A stretch of DNA of 64,000 nucleotides from Catelliglobosispora koreensis DSM 44566 (lineage in GTDB: Bacteria > Actinomycetota > Actinomycetes > Mycobacteriales > Micromonosporaceae), in NCBI RefSeq assembly GCF_000379685.1, contig NZ_KB903291.1, forward strand, positions 248,001 to 312,000, written 5' to 3'. The notes under the pieces are model-generated. The model had not been told where the DNA came from and ran no database searches. It saw only the letters and a list, made by a program, of their open reading frames with translations. The position numbers and the translations under genes were made by a program. Positions 54,182-62,974 of the stretch are shown in pieces; within the stretch, counting starts at the first letter, position 1; each line of letters begins with the position of its first letter.

Positions 54182-55678
54182 TTAGACCGCCATGCGTTCG
54201 TTGGTGTAGAACAGCTGCTTCTCCAGCGGCGACAGGATCGACTGCACGATCTGGGACGGCTGGCGGCCGACCTTCCACAGCGCACGGCCGACGTGCTCAC
54301 CTGACCAAGACTCGATGTGCCGGCATTCGGTGTCGGTCAGCCCGATCGCATCGCGGGTCATCGCCAGCGGCGCGGTGTCCTGGCGCAGGCAGACCCGGAT
54401 GTCACACGACGCGATCAAGTTCGATGCGATCTTGACTTCTTCCGAGCCCGCCGGGCCGACGGCCTCGAAGTCGGCCAGGCGGTGGGTGGACATCACCTGG
54501 ATGGTTCCCTGCGCCCGGGACAGCCGAAGATCGCTGTCGACTTTGCGAATCATCGCCGGGACGCGCATCGCCCGCCACAGCTCGTCGCGGATGACCAGGC
54601 GGACCGGGCCGCCGGGTTCGTCGATCGCCGCCTGCCCCCAAGAGGACACGCAGGCTAGCGTCATCGCGACGGTCTCGTCACCGCGCCCGTCGATCCTGGA
54701 CAGGTCAACGGTCTGGATAGGTGCGTCGAAGTCGAGGCGCACGGTGGTCGCCGCGTCGAACAAGCCGCTCAGCGAGCCGTTGACCATGTTCCCGAGGGCG
54801 TCGGCGACCGGGCGGATCATCTCTCGCAGCTCGGCGGTGTCCTCGCCGCGCACCCGCAGCTCGCGGGCCATATCGTCGAGAGGGTCGCGCAGCAGCGCCC
54901 ACACCTGCGGGATGGTCGGATCCACCAGATCGGTGGCACCGTCGGCTTCCCCGGAGGCGTGCTTGATGGCCAGTGACAGCGCGGCTTCCTCGGTCGGGGT
55001 CAGCGCCCGGCCCAGCCGCATCACCAGCAGGCTCGAGAGGAGGGTGATGCGGCGGCGGTGAATCTCGTCGAGGCGCTGGCGCAGCCGCTCGGCGTCGGCA
55101 GGCAGGTTGCGGCCCAGCGGACCCGAATCGAGGGGGTTGAGCCGGTTGCCGAGGCCCGGTCCGAGCTCCACCGGCTCCACCCCCAGGTATCGGGCCAGGC
55201 CGGCATATTCGTTCTTGATGTCCCCCAAGACAAAGCTGCGCACGCCGTAGGCCATCAGTCGCAACGCGAGGAGCTTGATCGTTGCGGACTTCCCGGACCC
55301 GGGAACGCCGGTGATCAGCATGTTCGGGTTGGTGATCAGCCCACGGCGCAGCCACTCGATCGGATGGCAGGAGAACGAGCCGCCCGATTGGGTGTCCACG
55401 CCGATGTAGGTGCCGGCAGGGGGCATGGTCTGCCCGTACAGCCACGGATACAGGCCCTGCATCTGCCCGGTCGAACCACGGAACACTGGGATGTCCGGCA
55501 ACCTGGATGCGCGGCCGGCGAAAGGCCTCGCCCAGCCGCGGCGCGGAGGGACCGGCTCGGTGGGTTGCCGTTCCTTCTTCTGGCGCACCTTGCTGTTCTT
55601 GGTGGGCTTGGCCATCGGGCCGAGCACGTCGGTGATGTCGACCACCGGCAGCTCGTTGCCGCGTTTGCGGGTCAGCAT
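54182..55678 (-). CDS. VirB4/TraC-type conjugation ATPase
   Basis: A 498-aa cytoplasmic ATPase that powers pilus or channel assembly. Residues 1-~100 are basic and disordered followed by a β-rich segment. Walker A GVPGSGKS is at 124-131, FVLGDIKNEYAGL follows, and the Walker B/DEL block LVIRDELWRAM is near 345-355, then RLSRAQGTIQVMSTHRLADF. It is shorter than Gram-negative VirB4 because the N-terminal half is encoded separately by the SCO6880-type gene, as usual in actinomycetes. The start has GGAAAGGG upstream; a 26-residue N-terminal extension is possible. Confidence 0.9.
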   Translation of the reverse strand: MLTRKRGNELPVVDITDVLGPMAKPTKNSKVRQKKERQPTEPVPPRRGWARPFAGRASRLPDIPVFRGSTGQMQGLYPWLYGQTMPPAGTYIGVDTQSGGSFSCHPIEWLRRGLITNPNMLITGVPGSGKSATIKLLALRLMAYGVRSFVLGDIKNEYAGLARYLGVEPVELGPGLGNRLNPLDSGPLGRNLPADAERLRQRLDEIHRRRITLLSSLLVMRLGRALTPTEEAALSLAIKHASGEADGATDLVDPTIPQVWALLRDPLDDMARELRVRGEDTAELREMIRPVADALGNMVNGSLSGLFDAATTVRLDFDAPIQTVDLSRIDGRGDETVAMTLACVSSWGQAAIDEPGGPVRLVIRDELWRAMRVPAMIRKVDSDLRLSRAQGTIQVMSTHRLADFEAVGPAGSEEVKIASNLIASCDIRVCLRQDTAPLAMTRDAIGLTDTECRHIESWSGEHVGRALWKVGRQPSQIVQSILSPLEKQLFYTNERMAV

Positions 55679-55815
55679 CAGTTTTCCCTTTCCGAACAGT
55701 TGCGCGGCAACGGAATCCGGCCGACCGCGCCGCCATGCTTTCGGCCGCACAGCCACACCCCTGGGGCGCGGCGGGTTCCCCGGCGCAGATTGAGCAGGCA
55801 GACAGGACTGGTCAT
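55678..55815 (-). CDS. Possible 45-aa coupled small protein
   Basis: A short ORF between the SCO6880-type and VirB4-type genes. Its ATG lies five bases after the upstream stop. Its TGA overlaps the next ATG (TGATG), so ribosomes could pass through all three. The product is basic with three Cys residues and has no family. It may be only a coupling ORF, or the VirB4-type gene may start earlier in another frame. Confidence 0.4.
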   Translation of the reverse strand: MTSPVCLLNLRRGTRRAPGVWLCGRKHGGAVGRIPLPRNCSEREN

Positions 55816-55820
55816 AGTCG

Positions 55821-57356
55821 TCACCAGCGCTTGCGGGGCAGGCCGTAGCCGAGCGGGAGAGCGCCCATCGCGAACCCAGCGTCGTGGGCGTACCACATGC
55901 GCCGGATCTCGATACGGGCTGCGGCGGCGTCGGCTTCCAGGGCCATGCACGCGTCTTCGAGCTGGTCGGCGTCGGTGACGGTGATCGTCACGTAGCCGGT
56001 GTAGCGGACCAGGCCGTGACCCTGCGCGAGTTCGGCGTCCTGGGCCTCGGCGCGTGCTAGGGCCTGCTTCTCGTGTTCGGGAACGATTTGCTTTGTGCGG
56101 TGGCGCATCCCGACCGCGATGGAGCGTTTGGTGCGCTCGCCCATTACCTTGCGCGACGCCTCCCGCGGCCCGAGCGGCTCGACGTGCATGCTGAACGACC
56201 GACGGTGTGAGCCTTCGCCCAGCAGCGGGGCCAGGACGGTGGCGTAGACGTGGTTGCGCGGCCAGTCGTGCACCCAGTATGTCACCGAGTGGGCACCGTC
56301 GTGGGCATAGGCATGGGGCATGCTTTCCGCTGCGGCCGGACCGGCGACCGCCGGGTCCACACCGGCGGGAAGTCCTTGCGCGCCAAGGCCGCTGGCGTTG
56401 GCGCGCCGCTCGGCCAGAGGGCGTCCGGAGTGCGGGTCGAATGCGGTGCGGATCACCTCACCGAGATCGCGTGCGCTGAGCCACGATTCGATCTGCAGGT
56501 CAGCTCCGGCGATCGAGGCGCCCAGCGCCCGAAGGTGACGGGACAGGACCTCGGCGGCGGCGACCGATCCGCCGCCCGCGCTTTTGATCGCGGCACGCGC
56601 CCGGGATTCGTCCATTGTGAACGCCAGGTACGCCTCGCGCTGACTCGTAGCCAGAGTTGCGGTGGCCAGCAGGCCTTCGGTCACCGCGACCGACACCTCC
56701 GGTGCGGCCGGGGAGACATGGTCGTGGTGCCAGCGGCGCAACGCCGCACCCGACTCCGGCACAATCCGTTGCAGCGCTTGGACTCTGGTGATGACATTGC
56801 CTTCGGTGCACAGCCCGGCCAGCAACGCGCCCCACCCGGACACCCGCTGCTCACGCCGCGAGGAGTCCACCAGCGAGATCCCGGAGTAGCGCACCTTCGC
56901 CACGGCGGTGTAGGTGCGATCCAGCCGGTGGTACGCCACCGCTAGGGGCGCTCCGTGCGGCCCGTTGCCCTCCATGATCTTCAAGGGGGCCAGGACGCCG
57001 GGCAGGTCCATCGGCTTGGGACCGGCCTTGTCCTGCACCGATTCCGGGGCGAACGCAGCCGATAGGAACTTGGTCCTCGTGCGGGACTTGTTGAGGTGGA
57101 AGGAGACGAAGGCCAACGCCCACTCGTCAAGGGTCCGGCCGCCCAAGCGCACGAACACGATCGCGATCAGCGCGATGCTGATCGGCCACAGCACCAGCCC
57201 CGACTGCAAGCGCGACGACGCCAGGGGCCAGATCGCGGTCAGCACGGCGGCGGCGAGCATCGCGACACGCTGCGCGCTCATCCCGAAAAGGAACGCGACC
57301 TTTTCGTGCTGCCAACCGAAGTAGGTCCGCACGGCAGGCTCCTGGTTGGCGCTCAT
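55821..57356 (-). CDS. SCO6880/PrgI-family conjugation protein
   Basis: A 511-aa protein with two N-terminal membrane helices (~28-45 and ~52-70), preceded by the FGWQHEKVAFLFGMSAQRV segment of the family. A large soluble domain follows that corresponds to the N-terminal half of VirB4-like proteins. The SCO6880 family partners the VirB4-type ATPase in actinobacterial type IV secretion. Its start overlaps the stop of the VirB6-like gene (ATGA), as expected for a coupled operon. Confidence 0.88.
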   Translation of the reverse strand: MSANQEPAVRTYFGWQHEKVAFLFGMSAQRVAMLAAAVLTAIWPLASSRLQSGLVLWPISIALIAIVFVRLGGRTLDEWALAFVSFHLNKSRTRTKFLSAAFAPESVQDKAGPKPMDLPGVLAPLKIMEGNGPHGAPLAVAYHRLDRTYTAVAKVRYSGISLVDSSRREQRVSGWGALLAGLCTEGNVITRVQALQRIVPESGAALRRWHHDHVSPAAPEVSVAVTEGLLATATLATSQREAYLAFTMDESRARAAIKSAGGGSVAAAEVLSRHLRALGASIAGADLQIESWLSARDLGEVIRTAFDPHSGRPLAERRANASGLGAQGLPAGVDPAVAGPAAAESMPHAYAHDGAHSVTYWVHDWPRNHVYATVLAPLLGEGSHRRSFSMHVEPLGPREASRKVMGERTKRSIAVGMRHRTKQIVPEHEKQALARAEAQDAELAQGHGLVRYTGYVTITVTDADQLEDACMALEADAAAARIEIRRMWYAHDAGFAMGALPLGYGLPRKRW

Positions 57357-58870
57357 CGGCCGACCTCCTCAATCACGCTGTGGGGCTGGGCTTGCACCGG
57401 GATCACCGGCGACACAGGGGGTGGTGGATCGACCGCCACCGTGTGGTCAGCGGCGCGGGTTTCGGGCATTCCACCGGCCGAAACCGGCATCGTGGCGACC
57501 TGGCCGCTGCGGTCCAGCTCTGCCTGCGGCGCAGCCTGCCCGCCGCCGGGACTACTCCAGGAGCCGCCGAACTGAGCGTGGCCAGCCGGGCGAGCGTGCG
57601 GGTGGGCGCCGTGAATACCGGCGTGCCCGGCCATCTGCTCCATCCGCCCCGCCAGCGCGTTGACTCCGCGCTGGGCGATGTCGATACCCGCCGCAGCGAC
57701 CGCGAGCGGGGCGGCGACCGCGCCGAGCGCACCCGCGCCTGCCATCGCACCGCCAGAGGCAGCGCCGCCAGAAGCCGCAGCACCGCCGCCGGTTGCGCTC
57801 AACGCCCCGGTCGCCGAGCCTGCGCCCATCACCGACGACGATTCCGCCGCTCCGGCCGAGGCCATCGTGCGGGCCTCGGTCATCTGGGAGAACTCGCTCG
57901 GGTTCACCCCGACAGGACCGCCGCTACCGGCGTTAGCGCGGCCCGCGGCGAAGCCAAGCATGCCCGCCATCCCACCACCGGCGAAGCTGACCTGGGCGAA
58001 GGTGAAGAACCGCGCGATCACCGGCCACGCCACCACTGCCAGGAGAAGGATCAGCATCCCGGACAGGATCCGCGCGACGTCGTTCTTGTCGGTCACGTCG
58101 CCGGGTTTGGAGGCGATCCCGAACCCGATCGCGAAGATCAGGGTAATGATCGGCTTCAAGATGATCAGCTGAATGGTGGCCGAGCACAGCTTGGTCCACC
58201 AGGACCGCGTGGACTCTGCCAGCTGGCCCGCGGCGGCGATCGGCGCGGTCGCGACCAGGATCAGGATGGCCGCGTTGCGCAGCAGCATCTCGAACCAGAG
58301 GATCAACGTCAGCACGGCGCCGACCAAAGCCAGGATCAGCACGAGCGACGCCGGAGCAACCAGCTTCGCTTGCCCGGGTGCGGCGCCCGCCTGCGAGAAC
58401 GCGAACAACCCGGTCAGTGACTTCTTTAAACCATCCGAGCCGCCCAGCGAACGATCGACGATGCCCTTGGAGATCTCGTCGGAAGCCGCCATCGCTGCGG
58501 TGGCGATCGTCAGCGTCGCAATGATCGCCAGCAGCAGCTTCCCTGCACCGACCAGGCCCTGCGCGATCGCCGACCCGTCGTTAGTCACCGCAGTGCGGAT
58601 CACCTGACCGAGCAGTAGAAGCACGGCGATGCCGCTGGCGATCCACATCGAGATCGCGTACGGGCCGTTCGGCTGCGCCACCGCGGTCAAGTCCGCGTTG
58701 GGGAAGTTGACAAACAAGTTCGCGAACTCGCCCAACAGAGCGACCGCGCCATCGGCGAAGCTCTTGCACACCGACTCCCAGGCGTTGGACGCAGCACCGC
58801 TGACGATCCCGCCGGCGACATCTCCCAGGCATCCGGTGGGGTTCTCCAGCAAATCGCATTCGTTCATCAC
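57353..58870 (-). CDS. VirB6/TrbL-like inner-membrane channel protein
   Basis: A 505-aa protein with at least six hydrophobic segments between ~residues 70 and 310 (for example MWIASGIAVLLLLGQVI, LLLAIIATLTIATAAM, LILALVGAVLTLILWFEMLL, IILKPIITLIFAIGFGI, GMLILLLAVVAWPVIARFF). They are followed by a ~190-residue Gly/Ala/Pro-rich cytoplasmic or extracellular tail (GGAAASGGAASGGAMAG). VirB6/TrbL proteins form part of the substrate channel. It overlaps the neighbouring genes by ATGA on both sides. Confidence 0.87.
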   Translation of the reverse strand: MMNECDLLENPTGCLGDVAGGIVSGAASNAWESVCKSFADGAVALLGEFANLFVNFPNADLTAVAQPNGPYAISMWIASGIAVLLLLGQVIRTAVTNDGSAIAQGLVGAGKLLLAIIATLTIATAAMAASDEISKGIVDRSLGGSDGLKKSLTGLFAFSQAGAAPGQAKLVAPASLVLILALVGAVLTLILWFEMLLRNAAILILVATAPIAAAGQLAESTRSWWTKLCSATIQLIILKPIITLIFAIGFGIASKPGDVTDKNDVARILSGMLILLLAVVAWPVIARFFTFAQVSFAGGGMAGMLGFAAGRANAGSGGPVGVNPSEFSQMTEARTMASAGAAESSSVMGAGSATGALSATGGGAAASGGAASGGAMAGAGALGAVAAPLAVAAAGIDIAQRGVNALAGRMEQMAGHAGIHGAHPHARPAGHAQFGGSWSSPGGGQAAPQAELDRSGQVATMPVSAGGMPETRAADHTVAVDPPPPVSPVIPVQAQPHSVIEEVGR

Positions 58871-59580
58871 GGCTGGATCACCTGCCAGCCCTTCGCCGTT
58901 GCGTCGGCGGTTCCCGGTTGGGCCAACAGAGAGCTGTAGTCGCTATCCGTGCTCGGCGGCGCTGCTAGTTTCCAATCGCTGCCGTCCCAGTGCATCTCGG
59001 CCGGCATGATGATGTGGCGGGGTGTGATGGTCCCATTGACATCCGACGTGGTCAGGTAGGACAGCAGCAAAACCGTCATACTGTCTGGCGTGACCGACCT
59101 CAATTGATAGGCGGCTGGCGCGAGGATCATCGAGACACCGGTCGGCACCGGACCTGATTCAGGCACCCCGAGGGTCTTTCGGCTGCTGAGACGTCCGGCG
59201 ACTGCCTTCTCGACCGCGTTGGTGTAGCTGGCGTCGGCGATCAGCTGCGCGATGGCCCGCGCCCGATCTGGATCGAGGGTTGAACCCATCACCGCTGCGT
59301 ATTCGGCGGCTGCGGACACTGCGCCTGCAGTTGTATGCGGGTAGCCGACCGAGACGCCGTCGATGGTGCTCTTGCCCTTGATCTGCGTGAGCGGTCCGGT
59401 GGGGACGTTCACGGTGGTGTCGGGCTTGGGTGTGGTGTTTGCCGTGTCGGCCTTTGTGCCGCGGCCTGCGAGCACGAGGGCTGCGATGGCGGCGATCAGG
59501 GCGAGGGCCGACACGGCGACGATGAGGATCACCGCCGCCCGACGGCCGCGCCCCGCGCCGTTCAGGAAGCTGTTGGACAT
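58867..59580 (-). CDS. VirB8/TcpC-like conjugation protein
   Basis: A 237-aa bitopic membrane protein. A short basic cytoplasmic segment is followed by one transmembrane helix (AAVILIVAVSALALIAAIAALVLA, ~15-38), a Thr/Pro linker and a soluble domain of ~170 residues with the NTF2-like pattern expected of VirB8/TcpC (HTTAGAVSAAAEYAAVMGS, then a β-rich SVTPDSMTVLLLSYLTT ... MHWDGSDWKLA). It is a scaffold of the secretion channel. It overlaps the VirB6-like gene by ATGA. Confidence 0.78.
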   Translation of the reverse strand: MSNSFLNGAGRGRRAAVILIVAVSALALIAAIAALVLAGRGTKADTANTTPKPDTTVNVPTGPLTQIKGKSTIDGVSVGYPHTTAGAVSAAAEYAAVMGSTLDPDRARAIAQLIADASYTNAVEKAVAGRLSSRKTLGVPESGPVPTGVSMILAPAAYQLRSVTPDSMTVLLLSYLTTSDVNGTITPRHIIMPAEMHWDGSDWKLAAPPSTDSDYSSLLAQPGTADATAKGWQVIQP

Positions 59581-59590
59581 GTTCGGCCGC

Positions 59591-59908
59591 TTAGCTCGCC
59601 GCGCCGAACACGGTGTTGACCAAGGGGATGGCGATGGCGGTGGCGATGACGCCGCCCAGCGACCAGATGAAGGCGCTCTTGCCCTTCTCCGCGGTGTCGG
59701 GCCTGTTGCTGAGCTTGCCGATGGCCATCATGCCGCCGGAGATCGCGGCGGCGAGTGCACACGCGATCAGCGCGCCCCATTTGGCGTAGGAGATGAGAAG
59801 CGAAACGCCCTGAGATCCGCCTGTCGGATCTGCGGGTGCCGGGTTGGGCACCACGTCAGATAGGACATCCAGCGCAATTTGGGCATAGTGCTGCGCATTG
59901 ACTGACAT
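59591..59908 (-). CDS. VirB2-like pilin or small membrane component
   Basis: A 105-aa protein with two hydrophobic helices (LLISYAKWGALIACALAAAISGGMMAI and SLGGVIATAIAIPLVNTVFG) separated by a short charged loop (NRPDTAEKGKS). This is the size and topology of VirB2/TrbC-type pilins and of the small conserved membrane proteins that begin actinobacterial conjugation operons. It is the first gene of the minus-strand operon, about 100 bases downstream of a putative promoter. Confidence 0.75.
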   Translation of the reverse strand: MSVNAQHYAQIALDVLSDVVPNPAPADPTGGSQGVSLLISYAKWGALIACALAAAISGGMMAIGKLSNRPDTAEKGKSAFIWSLGGVIATAIAIPLVNTVFGAAS

Positions 59909-60022
59909 AGCTGTACTCCGAGGGGGAACAGTGACAGAGGGTTATCACGTCCCGCACGGAACCGCAGGTCAGGGCCAAGTTCCTAGCTGCCGGTCACGTT
60001 GCGTGATCGTGTTGGCGGCCAC

Positions 60023-60051
60023 ATTAGCTAGATCGGAAGGGGCGTTGTCAA
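60023..60051 (-). promoter_or_regulatory. Putative promoter of the conjugation operon
   Basis: Read on the minus strand: −35 TTGACA (60046-60051), 17-base spacer, −10 GCTAAT (60023-60028). The −35 lies inside the first operator-like repeat. Confidence 0.5.
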
Positions 60052-60061
60052 ACGATTGTTG
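60045..60061. promoter_or_regulatory. Operator-like repeat 1
   Basis: TTGTCAAACGATTGTTG, partly self-complementary. It matches the second copy at 60099-60115 in 14 of 17 positions and overlaps the −35 of the conjugation promoter. Confidence 0.55.
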
Positions 60062-60098
60062 AGGAAAGTTCAAAATTTCTCCGGGTTTGCCTAGAGGC

Positions 60099-60115
60099 TT
60101 GTCAAACACGTGTTG
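60099..60115. promoter_or_regulatory. Operator-like repeat 2
   Basis: TTGTCAAACACGTGTTG, with the perfect palindrome AACACGTGTT at its core. It lies 54 bases (about five helical turns) from repeat 1, just upstream of the HTH gene, so one repressor could bind both. Confidence 0.55.
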
Positions 60116-60161
60116 GGCAGGCATGATCTGACGAATCATCACCGCGACACAGGAGACCCCC

Positions 60162-60656
60162 GTGGCCCCTGGCACCCCCGCCAGCCCCGGACGACTCGCT
60201 GAGCGGCTCGACTTCCTCTTCCGCAGCGTGCTGTTCGTCCCGGCCGTTCCCGAGCCCAACGGGAACACCTCGCCGCGCGAGTACACCTACGTCGAGGTGG
60301 CTGCCGCGATCAACGACGCCGCCGGGCACCCGCTCGTCACCGGCCAGAACCTCAGCTATCTGCGCCGGGGTCTGCGCGGCCAGACCGGCCGCACCAACCA
60401 CCGCTTGATCCGCGCCATCGAGACGTTCTTCGGCGTGGCCCCTGGCTATCTCGACGACGACCAGATCGCCGCCGAGGTCAACGACCACCTCGACGTCATC
60501 GCCGCCCTGCGCGACGCCGACGTCCGAGCAGTCGTCGCCCAGATTCAGGGCCTGCCCCCGGGCATGCTCCACGCACTCCTTCGCGTCGCGATCGAGACCC
60601 GCGCCCTGGCCGGCCTGCCGCCCGCCCGCATCACAGACGCAACGGAAACAGCCTGA
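60162..60656 (+). CDS. HTH repressor-like regulator of the element
   Basis: A 164-aa GTG-started protein with an XRE-type N-terminal domain of the actinobacterial EspR-like layout: LAERLDFLFRSV, EYTYVEVAAAINDAAGHPLVTGQNLSYLRRGLRGQTGRTNHRLIRAIETFFGVAPGYL. It diverges from the conjugation operon and faces two operator-like repeats. With the HEXXH-protein gene downstream it mirrors the ImmR/ImmA and similar repressor/antirepressor switches of conjugative elements. It would hold transfer genes off until inactivated. Confidence 0.85.
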   Translation: MAPGTPASPGRLAERLDFLFRSVLFVPAVPEPNGNTSPREYTYVEVAAAINDAAGHPLVTGQNLSYLRRGLRGQTGRTNHRLIRAIETFFGVAPGYLDDDQIAAEVNDHLDVIAALRDADVRAVVAQIQGLPPGMLHALLRVAIETRALAGLPPARITDATETA

Positions 60657-60734
60657 TCACAGCTCCCTCACCTCAGCCAGCCCTTAAACTGGAAACACCC
60701 GAAAACGGGTGAAACAGCAGCCGAGGGGGCGTAG

Positions 60735-61115
60735 GTGGTCAACGACAACCTCCTCCTGCAGGCCGCCCGCGCCAAAGCCGCCGCCATCCGCCTGGACGAC
60801 GCCTGCCTGGAGCACTTGCGCAGCGTCATCGCCACTCAACACCAGGCCAAGGTGATCGTGGTCGACGACCTGACCGGGCACGGCATCTGGTTGCAAACTT
60901 CGCCGGGCGGCACCATCGTGTTCACCGGCCCCACCCGCCAGCAGCAACTCCACGAACTGGCTCACCTCGCTCTCGGCCACCAACCGCAGCCAGCCAGTTC
61001 CAGCGACGTCGTGCACGGCCGGGCGACCAACGGAGCGATTGACGTGTTCAGCGCCGAGCAGGAAGTCGAGGCCCGCGCCATGAGCCAAGCACTCGCCGAG
61101 CGGCTCCAGCCCTAA
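60735..61115 (+). CDS. ImmA/IrrE-like HEXXH metalloprotease-type protein
   Basis: A 126-aa GTG-started protein with a zinc motif HELAH at 73-77 and a further His at 82 (LALGHQP), preceded by a β-rich stretch (KVIVVDDLTGHGIWLQTSPGGTIVF). This is the compact layout of ImmA/IrrE proteins, which cleave or inactivate a cognate XRE repressor. It follows the HTH gene by 78 bases in the same direction. Proteolysis of that repressor is inferred from known pairs. Confidence 0.8.
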   Translation: MVNDNLLLQAARAKAAAIRLDDACLEHLRSVIATQHQAKVIVVDDLTGHGIWLQTSPGGTIVFTGPTRQQQLHELAHLALGHQPQPASSSDVVHGRATNGAIDVFSAEQEVEARAMSQALAERLQP

Positions 61116-61418
61116 CCTCCCGCGCACCCGGTCTACCTCCGAGGCTGTGGCCTGCCGATTTATGCGAAACCTCACTTGACATCGCGCCTTTACGGTCGCG
61201 TACATTCGCTGCACATCGCGTGGCACGGACCGCTGCACAGCAGCTGACCGACGCCAAGTAGTCGCGCGCTGCCCCCTCAGCCACACCCTCCCTAGCTGTT
61301 TCCGCGACCCCACCATGCGCGGACCCCTAGCCGGGTGCGTGGCTGCCCATCGGCAGAACGGACGCGACCCCCTCATGCCCCCACCGTTGCTTCGCCCTGC
61401 CCACCCTCGGGTGCGGCG
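61116..61418 (+). other. Leader region of the cell-wall hydrolase gene
   Basis: About 300 bases with no gene. Contains the promoter-like element at 61176-61206. Confidence 0.4.
61176..61206 (+). promoter_or_regulatory. Putative promoter
   Basis: TTGACA (61176-61181) and TACATT (61201-61206) with a 19-base spacer, longer than ideal. It would drive the cell-wall hydrolase gene. Confidence 0.4.
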
Positions 61419-62504
61419 ATGAACGTCAAACTGCTCGGCTTCGGCGCTCTGACCCCGGTCCTGCTCGCGTTCGGTGTCGCGGTCGCCGCCACCGGCAGCG
61501 GTGCGCTCGACCCGGTCGCCAGCAGCATCGGCTGCGTCGCCGCCATCGACCCGTCCGCTCCGGTCAACCAGACCATCAAGGACCTCAACGCCACCCAACT
61601 TGGCCACGCCAAGACCGTCTACGACGTGTCGGTCGAGATGAAACTCCCGCCCCGGGCCGCGGTGGTCGCGCTCGCGACCGTGGCGCAGGAGAGCTACTTC
61701 AAGAACATGGCCAACCCGACGGTGCCGAAGAGCATGACCCTGCCGCACGAAGGCCAAGGCGCCGACCACGACTCGGTCGGCCTGTTCCAACAGCGGCCGT
61801 TGCCGCCAGACGGCGAAGGCGGCTGGGGCACCGTCGAAGAACTCATGACGCCGAAAATCTCGGCGATGAAGTTCTACAGCGCCCTCAAGCGCATCGACGG
61901 CTGGGAAACCCTCCCCATCACCGTCGCCGCCCAGAAGGTGCAGATCTCGGCGTTCCCCGACGCCTACGCCAAGCACGAGCCGCTCGCGACCGCGCTAGTC
62001 GCGCTCATCGGTGGCGGCGCGGTCACCTGCCAGAACGGTGCAGTAGGCGCTGGCGGCTGGGCCAAGCCTGTCCCCGGCGGCATCAACAGCTACTTCCGCG
62101 AGCCCGGCCGCGAGGACCACTACGGTGTCGACCTCGGCGGCACGCGCGGAACCCCCATCCACGCCGCCAGCTCCGGCATAGTCCTTATCGCCGAATGCAA
62201 CGGGGGCAGCAACTGCGACGAAGACGGATCGATGTCCACACCCGGCTACGGCTGGAAGGTCGACATCCTCCACCCCGATCGCACCGTGACCCGATACGGA
62301 CACATGTGGCGCCAGCCCTTCGTACGCACCGGCCAGACCGTTCAAGCCGGCCAAGTCATCGGCCTGATGGGCACGAGCGGCAACTCGTCCGGCGTCCACC
62401 TGCACTTCGAGACTCATACGGGTGCGCCAGCCAACAACGCCAACGCCGTTGATCCCTTGCCCTTCATGGCCGCCCGAGGCGTCACTCTCGGCAAGAGCGG
62501 ATAG
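61419..62504 (+). CDS. VirB1-type lytic transglycosylase fused to M23 peptidase
   Basis: A 361-aa secreted or anchored cell-wall hydrolase. Residues ~3-25 are a signal peptide or membrane anchor. Residues ~50-190 form a lysozyme-like domain with the catalytic Glu91 candidate (TVAQESYF) and GLFQQRP at 121-127. Residues ~215-345 are an M23 peptidase with zinc ligands His234 and Asp238 (HYGVDLGG) and His329 in VHLHFE (327-329). It opens peptidoglycan for the secretion channel in Gram-positive conjugation. The ATG lies in a GTGCGGCGATG context with a weak ribosome binding site. It diverges from the conjugation operon but belongs functionally to it. Confidence 0.9.
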   Translation: MNVKLLGFGALTPVLLAFGVAVAATGSGALDPVASSIGCVAAIDPSAPVNQTIKDLNATQLGHAKTVYDVSVEMKLPPRAAVVALATVAQESYFKNMANPTVPKSMTLPHEGQGADHDSVGLFQQRPLPPDGEGGWGTVEELMTPKISAMKFYSALKRIDGWETLPITVAAQKVQISAFPDAYAKHEPLATALVALIGGGAVTCQNGAVGAGGWAKPVPGGINSYFREPGREDHYGVDLGGTRGTPIHAASSGIVLIAECNGGSNCDEDGSMSTPGYGWKVDILHPDRTVTRYGHMWRQPFVRTGQTVQAGQVIGLMGTSGNSSGVHLHFETHTGAPANNANAVDPLPFMAARGVTLGKSG

Positions 62505-62511
62505 GTGTAGG

Positions 62512-62582
62512 ATCTCATCATTAGTGGCGAATTCTCATTTGAATTGACGTACATCTGGCGAATTCGCCAAGTCGATGAGAAT
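62512..62582. repeat. Left cluster of 20-bp repeats
   Basis: Three related copies of a TTCTCATCGAyTTGGCGAAwT-like unit: 62512-62534 (+), 62532-62549 (+, degenerate) and 62561-62582 (−). A perfect 14-bp palindrome TGGCGAATTCGCCA lies at 62556-62569. Confidence 0.6.
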
Positions 62583-62593
62583 CCCTAGGACCC

Positions 62594-62974
62594 TCAGTGT
62601 TTTCGCGGCGGCCTGCTCAGCAGCGCAAGCACTAAAGCACCGAGATCCTCACTGTCGGCCAGCATCTCAACCACGCCGGTCGCCTCTAACGTCCGCTGCG
62701 CCTGTCCCCGGGCATTGACGACGCGATAAGCACTGCCGCATTCGACGGCTGCGACATAGCCGCACACCAGTGCCAGAACACCAGCACCGTCCAAATAGGT
62801 CACCGCGTCGAGATCGACATGCAACTCATCGGCCCAGCCAGCCACGATCGCCTCAAGAATCATCGGTGTCAGTTGCTCAGCCGCCACACCCCGGACGTCT
62901 CCAGCCAACTCCAACCGGACACTTGACCCGCCGACACAACGTTTGTTGACCGAAAACGACCTCATCGTCATCAC
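62594..62974 (-). CDS. STAS-domain protein (anti-sigma-antagonist-like)
   Basis: A 126-aa protein with the STAS fold pattern: SSVRLELAGDVRGVAAEQLTPMILEAI, then ELHVDLDAVTYLDGAGVLALVCGY, which places the usual phosphorylatable Ser/Thr region at YLDGAG (Asp-Gly instead of DSSG). The lack of Ser there suggests loss of the classical phospho-switch. No anti-sigma kinase gene is adjacent. It lies alone between two clusters of the same 20-bp repeat. Confidence 0.8.
   Translation of the reverse strand: MMTMRSFSVNKRCVGGSSVRLELAGDVRGVAAEQLTPMILEAIVAGWADELHVDLDAVTYLDGAGVLALVCGYVAAVECGSAYRVVNARGQAQRTLEATGVVEMLADSEDLGALVLALLSRPPRKH

Noticed and set aside
52365-54278. 47-residue N-terminal extension of the coupling protein
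   Set aside because: The extension overlaps the end of the VirB4-type gene. ATG at 54137 has a good ribosome binding site and is followed by the membrane segments.
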